Origin: Reclinomonas americana ATCC 50394 | Lineage: Eukaryota; Jakobida; Jakobea; Jakobida | Length of the DNA: 64,000 nucleotides | Assembly (NCBI GenBank): GCA_048213135.1 | Contig: PS015097.1 | Coordinates: forward strand, 10,679 to 74,678 | Direction of reading: 5' to 3' | Part shown: positions 56,147 to 64,000 of the stretch, in pieces | How positions within the stretch are numbered: position 1 is the first letter of the stretch | Layout of the letters: each line of letters starts with the position of its first letter | Translations under genes and position numbers: made by a program | The notes under the pieces: generated by a model | The model's database searches: none | What the model was told of the DNA's origin: nothing | The model's input: only the letters and a program-made list of their open reading frames with translations

Positions 56147-58711
56147 ATGGATGGTGACTCTCTCAAACACACAGCACGCACGTACATCTCCATGCCACTC
56201 ACCCACTCTCTCTCTCTCTCAGCGTACGTGTCTCGCTTTGGTGGCGGAGGTGGCGGAGGCGGTGCCAGTGGAAGTGTAGGCGCCGGGCACTCGCTCGACT
56301 TCTCCCCGATTCCCATTCAAAAGGCGCCGGTGTATGGGCGCTCGTCGGCGGTGTCGGAGCCCGGTCAGCAGAGAGTGTCGTCGGCGGGTGGACGAAGCAA
56401 GCCGGCGGCGGGCAGCAGTGGTGGAGCAGGCAAGGCTGGTGAGTGCGGTGAAGTGCAGGAGCACGCTTGAAATGGCGATGCGTGTGTGCGTGTGTGTGTG
56501 TGTCATGATGGGATGGTTGGCGCGTGTGTGTGTGGGGGTAGAAGAGGCGACGTGGAGGCTGGTGAATTGGTTGATGTACTCGAGTGTAGTCTGTGTCGAG
56601 CGTCGATGTCGCGCTCCTTCTCACTCTCTGTTTGTGTCACCCGTGCACATACACTCTCTTGTTCTGTGTGCGGCGTATCCGTGTGAGAAAACATTGCGCG
56701 TGAGACACTGGTGCACGCGTTCAGTATATCGTTTTCGTCTTCTCTCCCTCTCTCTCCCCGTCACTCTCCTGTTCCCTTTGTGATCATTGACTGCGTGTGT
56801 GTGTGTCTGCACGTGTGCATTGCGTTTTCAGTAGAATTGGATTCTTTCGGCATCTTGAGCGTTGTGAAGTGACTCATTTTATTGTTGGTGTGCAGGTGCC
56901 GGACGCAACCTGAGTGCCACATACTCAGGCTCCTCCAGTGCCGCCGTTTCCGGCAACACGATTTCTGCTGAAGTTGCATTTCCTCGCCCGCGCTCACTCG
57001 AGCATTGCTTGCTGCTGTTGCTGATGTCGATCGTGTCAGGCATCACCGCTGTCGAACACGCTCACCACAATGGCGAATGGCGCGGCGTCGCGAGCAATCT
57101 CCGCTGGCGGTAGCATGGGATACGCTGGCGTAACGGTGCCGCTGCCGGCGCGCCGCAAGCTCAACTTGAACGCCTCGTCGCCTGGCGGACGAGTGCAGTC
57201 GCACCCTCCTCTGTCGAACGTCGATCTTAGCCTCGGCACCGTGACGTACCTCGAGACACTGGGCTCGTCACATCGGAAACGGGGCGGCAGCCCCGACGGC
57301 GCCCCCGAATCGGGTCGCCATGTTGCAGCACAGCGCGTGCAGCCACCACCATCACTACAGGCGCCGGCGCGTACCGACGGCACCGACACTTTTGTGGCCG
57401 ACATGGGCACCAAGGTGCTGAATGTGGACGGCGAGTTTGTCATTTCCCGTGCTCCGCTCAAGGTCGACCCGACAAGAGTTGCGTCCCCCCTTCTCACTGT
57501 CTTCTTTCCCCGCTTTGGTGAGGGAGCTGACGCGCGTCCACACTGTAGTTACTCGGTTCGGTGTCGCCACGGAAAACCACGGTGCAAGACTACAAGACGC
57601 TGGCCTTTGCGTGCCAGCGGGCGGGCAAGCTGCGACAAGAGGGACACGCGTACTACAACATGGGCGTGCTCTACGACAATGCTGGCAAGTACAAGTCAGC
57701 AATAGGGGCCTACAAGAAATTCCTCAACATTTCGCGGCGCATGGGCGACGTCAAGGGCGAAGCATTGGCACTCAACTGCCTGGGTGTGTGCTCTTCACGC
57801 GTCGGCTCTGAAGAGAGTCTGCGAGAGGCCATTGAGTATCACTTGGAGCATGGGTGCGTGATTGGTTGGCCACTTCCCACCTCCCCGTTTCCCTCTTTCT
57901 CACCCTGCGCGACACCAGTGAGATCTCGGACGATGGCGGTCGGTACGTGGCGCACACCAACCTGGGCCTGGTGTACGCCAACCTCAACATGGAGGAGGAG
58001 GCGGCGCGGCACTACCAGTATGCGCTGCAGTACGCTGTCAAACTCAACAATCTGGAGGGCGAAAGCGCTGCGCTTGCCAATCTTGCATTTTCCGGGCGCA
58101 AGGTTTGTGCACTGCTTTCTTTGTGACGGAAGTGCGGCTTGAGAGTGACGTGTGTGTGTGTGTGTGCGTGCAATGCAGGTGGGCGACGTGACCACCGCCA
58201 AGGCATGCATCGAGCGACACGTGGAGCTGGCCGAGACGCTGCATGACGACAGGGGGAAGACAATTGGATTGCACGAGCTGGGCAAGATTGCCGAGGAGGA
58301 GGGCGAGTTGGACGATGCACAGCGATTCTTTAGCGAGTCGCTGGATCTGGCCAAGAAGGTCGGTCGATCGGTGTTGTTGTTGTTGTTGTTTGTCACGTTT
58401 GTCGCTCACATCTGTCGGCGGGAAAAATGCAGCTGGGACGCGAGGCCGACGTGAATTCGGCCAAGTGCAGCATTGCGATTCTGCAAGCCAAGCGCCGCAT
58501 GGAGGAACACATGCGAGCTGTCGGTCGTCAGCTGACCACTGCCTCACCACCACGCGATCGTGCCGGAAGCTCGGCCGCCGCCGGCGGCGCTGGCGGGTCA
58601 GGACACGCACGGCATTCACGGCGAGGTGGCAGGCACGATGAAGACGAGGACGAGGAGGAGGAGGAGGACTTGCCACCGGTTTCCGAAAAGTTCCGAGTGG
58701 AAGATCTCTAA
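56147..58711 (+). CDS. TPR-repeat protein with disordered N-terminus
   Basis: ATG GAT G splices (donor 56154, acceptor near 56220) to YVSRFGGGGGGGG in frame. A disordered N-terminus of about 250 residues follows, then TPR units: GHAYYNMGVLYDNAGKYKSA, KGEALALNCLGVCSSRVGSE, RYVAHTNLGLVYANLNMEEE, ESAALANLAFSGRKVGDVTT, GKTIGLHELGKIAEEEGELD and ADVNSAKCSIAILQAKRRME. It ends in an acidic tail (DEDEDEEEEEDLPPVSEKF). TPR arrays usually mediate protein interaction, and the layout resembles cilium-linked TTC proteins, but I cannot assign an ortholog. Introns at 56973 (GTTGCAT) and 57478 (GTTGCGT) join in frame. Confidence 0.82.
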
Positions 58712-59003
58712 GAAAACTAAGTGCGAGGGAGAGATGGTAGGTTTTTTTGTGAGTCTGCGGCCAGCGTCGTGCGCACACACAAGCGGGAGACGGAGGGAAG
58801 AGAGAAATAAGACGAAAAGAAAGCATGGCGATGAGCGGCGGAGTGTACGATCTGTCAATGGACGACAGTGACTGCAAGAAAAGAGAGGCTAAATTTGTCT
58901 CGACAGACAGTCTTTCATTTTTTGCATCTCCGTGTGTGCGAGAGAGTCACACTTCTCTGCTTGTTTTTTTGTCGCACGTAATCCACACTGTGTGCGTGCA
59001 CCA

Positions 59004-59259
59004 ATGGCGAGTGTAGAGGAAGAAGTGTTTGGAAGTTGCGTTTACACTCACACTCACACTCTTGTGTGGACACAAGGAAAAAAAGGGGAGCAGTTCCACA
59101 CAAAACAACTCACGCGCTCTCTCTCGCCTCTCACACACACGCGCTTGCTCTTGCGCACACAAGCACGCACATACACACACACTGCGCAGTCACACACGTG
59201 CGCACACGCGTACCACACATTCTCCGTCGAACCCAACTTGTCACCAAGAGAGAGAGTGG

Positions 59260-59294
<35 letters not shown>

Positions 59295-62200
59295 CACTCT
59301 CCCTCTCTGTGCGCACACAGATCTCTTTGCCGACGAGGTCATCGAGTATGAGGTATGTCGACGTGTGTGAGTGTGAGAGTGTGAATGTGACAGTGAGCAA
59401 CCACTTGCTCTTTGCGGACACGCCATGACCTCTTCTTCTTCTTCTCTCTCTCTCTCTGTCTTCATTAGCTTCCACGGGAGACTGAAGAGGAGCGAGTTGA
59501 GCGTCTCGTTCGGGATCTGTTGGAGAACTTTGCGGGAGATGCGGCGACGTTTGCGAGGCGACTGGGCGGTGGCGAGTTGATGCTGCGACCGGTGATGTTC
59601 CCGCCGGGACGATTCCCCGTGCTGCAGCCGTGCGTGGGCGAGCTGTACGTGGCGGCGAGGCGAGAGGCCGCGCAGTTGGCGTCGTTTGTGGAGGCCTTGT
59701 CGCGATTCGAGTACAGTGCGCTGGTGGAGGAGGTGGAGCGTGAGCTGGCGCGCGGTGAGCAGTGCCGCGAGAACGTGGCGGCGATTGTGGAGGCGGTGCG
59801 CGCGGATGGGAATGCGGAGGCGCATGAGGCGGCGTTGCGGGAGGCGTGTGCGGAGCGCGATCGCAGTGTGCAGGCGACGACTGCAGCACTGGATCGACTG
59901 GTTGAGCTGCTCACCAGTGCGTCGGCGTGCATCGCCGGTCATCTGCAGGTGCGCGACGAGTCGGCCGCCATTGTCGTGCAGCGGTGCAAGGAGCTCGTGG
60001 ATGCCTGGGTGCGTGTTTCATGTCCGCTTGAGTTGCTGTTGTTGTTATTGTTCACCGCCTGTTGTCCGACACAGAATGTGGCGCGCGAGTTGGAGTGCAG
60101 CGGCCGCAGTGGACGCGACAGTGGTGGCGATGGCGCGGCCGCGGCCGGCGGCTCTCACGATGCTGAGCCGACACTGATTGCGGCCTCGCCGACTCCACGC
60201 GGCGATGATCTCGACTCGCCCACGACGGTGTCGGTGGTGTCGACGGCGGTCACGCATGCGGCGGCCGATTCGTCGCCGACCAAGGTGGTGCATCAGTGGC
60301 TGCCGGCGATTGCCGAGACGACGGCGCTGGGCGAGTTGCGCGGTGAGTCACTCCCACCCCCTTTTTCTTTTCTCTTCTTCTTTGTCGCGCTCCTCACGCA
60401 TCAGTCGGCGTGGGAAACAGATGCTGTTGGCAAGTTTGGCGCGTTCGAGGAGTGGATGCGGACAATGTCGGAGCCGGTGCTGTCGCAGTTGCAGGAGCTC
60501 ATGCAGTGGGACCGCGAGTATCGGTTGAAGAAGAAGGGTCGCGACAAGACGCGTATTGCGCTGCAGCCGCGCATCTCGCAGCTGACCGGTGCGCTGGAAG
60601 AGCCGCTGCTGGCGGGCTCGCGGGCGGTGGGCCCCATCAAGGACGCGGCGGAGGTTATGCTGGAGCTCCTGTCCCCGATGGGCGTGCACATGCAGATGGT
60701 GCAGTGGAGGCGAGAGACCACGGCGTCGCTGCAGGCGCACTACTCGATGAGGCGTGACGCCATGCGAGAGACGTTGTCGAGTTGCGGAGATTTGTGGAGA
60801 GGGTGTTTTGCATGGAGTGGTTGTAGTGACATTGTTTTCTTTTCGGCTGTCGTGCAGCGGTGAAGAGCAAGGAGAGCACGCTGCGTGAGTTGCAGTTGGC
60901 GAATTCGTTGGTGGTTCACGCCAAGAGCCAGCGTCTGGATCTGGAGTTTGAGGCCGAGCGATTGGCACTGTTGGGTGCGACGGCCGACTGTGTTGCGCGA
61001 GTGCGGGTACAGATTGAAAAGTCGACCGAGCTGGCGCAGGCGGCGGAGAAGAATCTGGAGGAGTTGACACACAAGGTCGACGACATTATCGTGCGCTTCC
61101 CGGAAATGTCACTGGCCTCTGCCACGGTGCCGGTCACACTGCGGCGGCTGCAGTACACTGGACTGCAGATGAATCGCGTGTTGGCCGACTACGAAGTGGT
61201 CAGCAAGCTCGGGCAGCGCACAAATCGTGTTCGGTTTGTCGCCAGTGAGCACACAGCTTGCTGTTTGTGCCTTGCGTCAGCTCACTCATTTGTTTTTGTA
61301 ATGCAACAGGCGCCAGGGCAAGGTGTCGGTGCTGGTCGAGGTGCCGATGAGCGAGGACACGGACAACTATCTGCACACGATTGCGTTGCGTGCTGTCGCT
61401 ACACCATTGCTTATCGCTCGATGTGCGACTCAACTCTGTTGTTGCCGCACGCAGTGCACTTCACAAGGCACGTCACCCGGGCATCATTCCGCTGCTCGGT
61501 TTCTTTGTCGACGAGGGCAAGCTGTTCTTGGAGTATCCGTTTTACCAGAACAGCACCCTGCGGCGATACTTGGAGCGCGGGCGTGACGATTTTGAGATCC
61601 GTCACATTTGCTTCCTGCTGCTGCAGGCGCTCAATTTCCTGCACACCAACCACATTGTGCACGGCAATCTGCATTTGGATTCCATTTTTGTGGATGCGAA
61701 CGGTCAGCCGGTGCTGGCCGGCTTTGATGTGTGCAAGTCGCCCGATGTACCCGCCGTCTTGTGCAGGCGTGGTCGGCGTCAGCACGAAACGCGCGGTGGC
61801 GACGACTCGGATTCGAGCTCGTTTGTGGCGCCCGAGTTGTATGGCGGCCAGGAAGCGACGGCGGCGTCGGATATGTGGAGCTTTGGTGTGCTGCTGTACA
61901 AGGCGCGTGCGGGCCTCAAGCAAATGGTGACTGTGGTGAACAATCGCCTCTTCCAGTTTGCCCTCGGACCGAAGATCAAGGAGGAGGTGTGTGTTGTGTG
62001 TGTGTGTGTGTGCGTGGTTCTTCATTCACCACGCTTCATCATGCTGACATGTTTGTGTGATCGTAGGATGCGTGGTTGATTTCAGAGTTGATTGTGGTGG
62101 ACGGCACGCAGCGACTGACGGCGGCCGAGTCGCTGTGCCATCCGTTCTTCACGCATGCGTCGGTGGATCGCCTGCGACACAATGGTCTGTTGTTGGACCC

Positions 62201-63937
62201 TGAGCATAAGGTTATTGCGCTCAGGCGGCACCTGGCCGTGGTGCGCGAGCGCAATGCGCCGATCTTTGGCATTGAGAGGTACACACATTTTCGTGTGCCA
62301 GTGTTTGTCATCGATTCCTCCGCCCTCTCATTTCTCACCCTGTGTAATCAGTGTGTCGCTGCACATCAACATTGACGCGGTGGTGGATTCGGTGTTCCAG
62401 TGGTTGGGTGAGCTGTTGGAGGATGGCTGGCGCATGCCGCTGGAGTTGCACATGTCGGGCGGCAGCGACTATGTCAACAATCTGTTCCGTGTGTACAATT
62501 CGGTGCGTTGCAGGCGTCGTTCTCGCCGGCGGTGCATGTTCCCCTTATTCCTTGTGCTGCAGTTCTTCCATCGCATCGGCTCCCACCGTCTTTTCGAGAG
62601 CCGCACCGCCTCCAAGGACATGTGTCTGCCGGCTGCTGACGGTGGTGGTGGGAACTTGTCAAGGTACGAGCTTCTCGGCAAGATCATCATCAAGTGCTTG
62701 CTCGACGGCCGCCTGCTGCCGGTGCGCACCTTTGCGCCCTCGTTGTACAAGTACATTGCGGGCATGCCGGTGCGTTTGCGTGCACATGTGCATATGTGTG
62801 CGTTCTCTGCAGTGTCTCACGTTGGCGTGAACAGGTCACCTTCCACGATCTGGAGCTCTTTGACCCACCGCTTGCCGGTCGCCTCAAGCAACTGTTGGCG
62901 AACCCGGAACCGGAGTCCGAGAACATGACGTTTGCCATGTGTGGTGCGTGTGCATGATTATCATCAACACTTTGTGTGTGTTGTGTGTGCGCGTGCTAAA
63001 ACCGGCTGCCGTATCGACGCAGGTGGAGACGCCAGCACGCGCGTGACGAATGAGAACAAGGGTGTGTTTGTGGAGCGTGTTGTGCAGCACACACTCGTAG
63101 ACTCGCGCAAGCAGGCGCTGGAGGCGTTGAAGCGAGGTCTGTTCGTCGTCGTCTTTGTTGAGTGTGGCGGCACCGCGCACATCGCTCACTGGTTGGCACG
63201 TGCGTTGCAGGCATGGTGTGGTGTGGCAATCTGATTGAGATCGGCGACAACTTGAGTCTGCTTGGCTGTCGCGACCTCATGCAGTTCTGCTGCGGCCACT
63301 TGGAGCTGACCACTGATCGTATCATCAGCGCTTTCAACATGCAGATGGTGGAGGACACTTCCTTTGTAGGTCTGTCAAGCGGCGTCGTGTCATGTCATGC
63401 AGCCTCTTTCCTTTGCTCACTCTCTCTGCAATCACACGTCCACAGAGCGACTCCGCGAGACGCTGGAGCAGTGGGAGCGTGAGCACCCGCAGCGTCTGTC
63501 GGCGTTCATGGAGTATGCCACTGGCTTGCCATGTTGCGTGTGTTTGAGCTTTACTTGCAGCATGGTGACGTTTCGTTGCTGACTCCTCCGCACACAGCTG
63601 TGCCATTCGAGGGCATGTACAATGTCAACTCACCAAATCTCGAGCCCGATTCCGCACTGGTGCGTCTCGACGACGAGGTGTCGGTCGACTTGGCACCCCG
63701 GTGGAGCACGCACGAGTTGGTGCTGTCACCAACGAGCCAGCTGCTCTCGTGCGACACCACCGCCGCGTTTGGTGAGCGCCTGTTCCAGTTGATGGCCGAG
63801 CAGGGGCAGCGGCCGGCAGACGATGGCGGTGAGTGATGTTTGTACACGGGAAGTGTGGTGCGGTGATCATTGTGTGCTCACACGGTTGTTTGCGTGCAGC
63901 TGACGGCGGTGACCAGCTGTTCGAGGAGGATTATTAG
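59004..63937 (+). CDS. Coiled-coil / pseudokinase / HECT-like fusion protein
   Basis: About seventeen exons join in frame from MASVEEEVFG. Residues coded at 59321-61230 form long helices (coiled coil). At 61320-62170 lies a protein-kinase fold: KVSVLVEVPM, ALHKARHPGIIPLLGFFVDE, YPFYQNSTLRRYLERG, NFLHTNHIVHGNLHLDSIFV, GQPVLAGFDVCKS, FVAPELYGG, SDMWSFGVLLYKA and RLTAAESLCHPFF. The VAIK lysine (here Leu), the HRD aspartate (HGN, 61660-61668) and DFG (GFD, 61720-61728) are lost. At 62380-63800 is a HECT domain: SRYELLGKIIIKCLLDGRLL, PSLYKYIAGMPVTFHDLELF, LLGCRDLMQFCCGHLELTTD, QRLSAFMEYATGLP and FGERLFQLMAEQ. The position of the ligase cysteine aligns with His (STHEL, His codon 63711-63713). Introns at 59035, 61385 and 63533 begin GTTGCGT, and the one at 60781 begins GTTGCGG. 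Confidence 0.85.
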
Positions 63938-64000
63938 AGCCTTCTGCATTGTAGTAAATTATACCCGCACGGGCTTCGTATGATTGCTTTTAGTTCATTT

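Noticed and set aside
3846-63597. GTTGCGT introns as a mobile introner family
   Set aside because: Beyond the first seven bases the introns share no internal sequence, length or terminal repeat.

Overview
This is a nuclear window from a single-celled eukaryote. Almost every gene is cut by short introns (mostly 50-100 nt), genes lie on both strands with small spacers, coding DNA is GC-rich, and introns and spacers are full of CA/GT, GA and CT microsatellites. A shippo/STPGR-repeat gene and CFAP298 imply a motile cilium. SLC38A9, ALIX, USP5, PTGES2 and a PTEN/VSP-type phosphatase would fit an opisthokont or close relative (choanoflagellate, filasterean, apusomonad or early fungus). I cannot name the species from sequence alone. 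There are eight runs of N.

Layout. 1-1794 holds no gene I can support. 1795-7297 (+) encodes a protein with PH domains at both ends and a long charged coiled coil. 7413-8703 (+) is CFAP298. 8814-11873 (-) is a PTEN/VSP-like phosphatase with a C2 domain and an intron that is almost pure purine on the + strand. 12102-14359 (+) is the lysosomal amino-acid sensor/transporter SLC38A9. 14562-15865 (+) is an AGPAT/LCLAT1-type acyltransferase. 16263-18173 (-) is a PHO80-like cyclin. 18401-19331 (+) is ribosomal protein eL28. 19617-21156 (-) holds the end of an unknown membrane protein and a frameshifted reverse-transcriptase fossil between gaps. 22062-26017 (+) is USP5. 26193-27392 (-) is a RING-CH membrane E3. 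27623-30545 (+) is the CCA-adding enzyme. 30747-32325 (+) is a multi-pass membrane protein. 32484-36473 (+) is ALIX. 36613-39101 (-) is a Q/P-rich low-complexity protein. 39183-40810 (-) is an unrecognised protein. 40941-42322 (+) is PTGES2. 42508-48993 (-) is a very long shippo-repeat protein. About 49244-50300 (-) may hold a small LisH-like gene. 50414-53191 (+) is Sec61 alpha. 53585-55250 (-) is a voltage-sensor-domain-only protein. 56147-58711 (+) is a TPR protein. 59004-63937 (+) is a coiled-coil/pseudokinase/HECT fusion.

Two observations stand out. First, a large share of introns here begin not with GTRAGT but with GTTGCGT. I placed 39 GTTGCG donors, 34 of them GTTGCGT, and in 38 the reading frame and usually a conserved protein family fix the boundary. 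They occur in housekeeping genes (eL28, Sec61, USP5) as well as in novel ones. Second, the last gene fuses a kinase-like domain lacking the VAIK lysine, the HRD aspartate and the DFG motif to a HECT domain in which the expected catalytic cysteine aligns with a histidine, so it looks like a double pseudo-enzyme.

The genes do not form a pathway. It is an ordinary mixed neighbourhood with some ubiquitin/endosome components (USP5, RING-CH E3, ALIX, HECT-like), lysosomal and membrane proteins, and cilium components.
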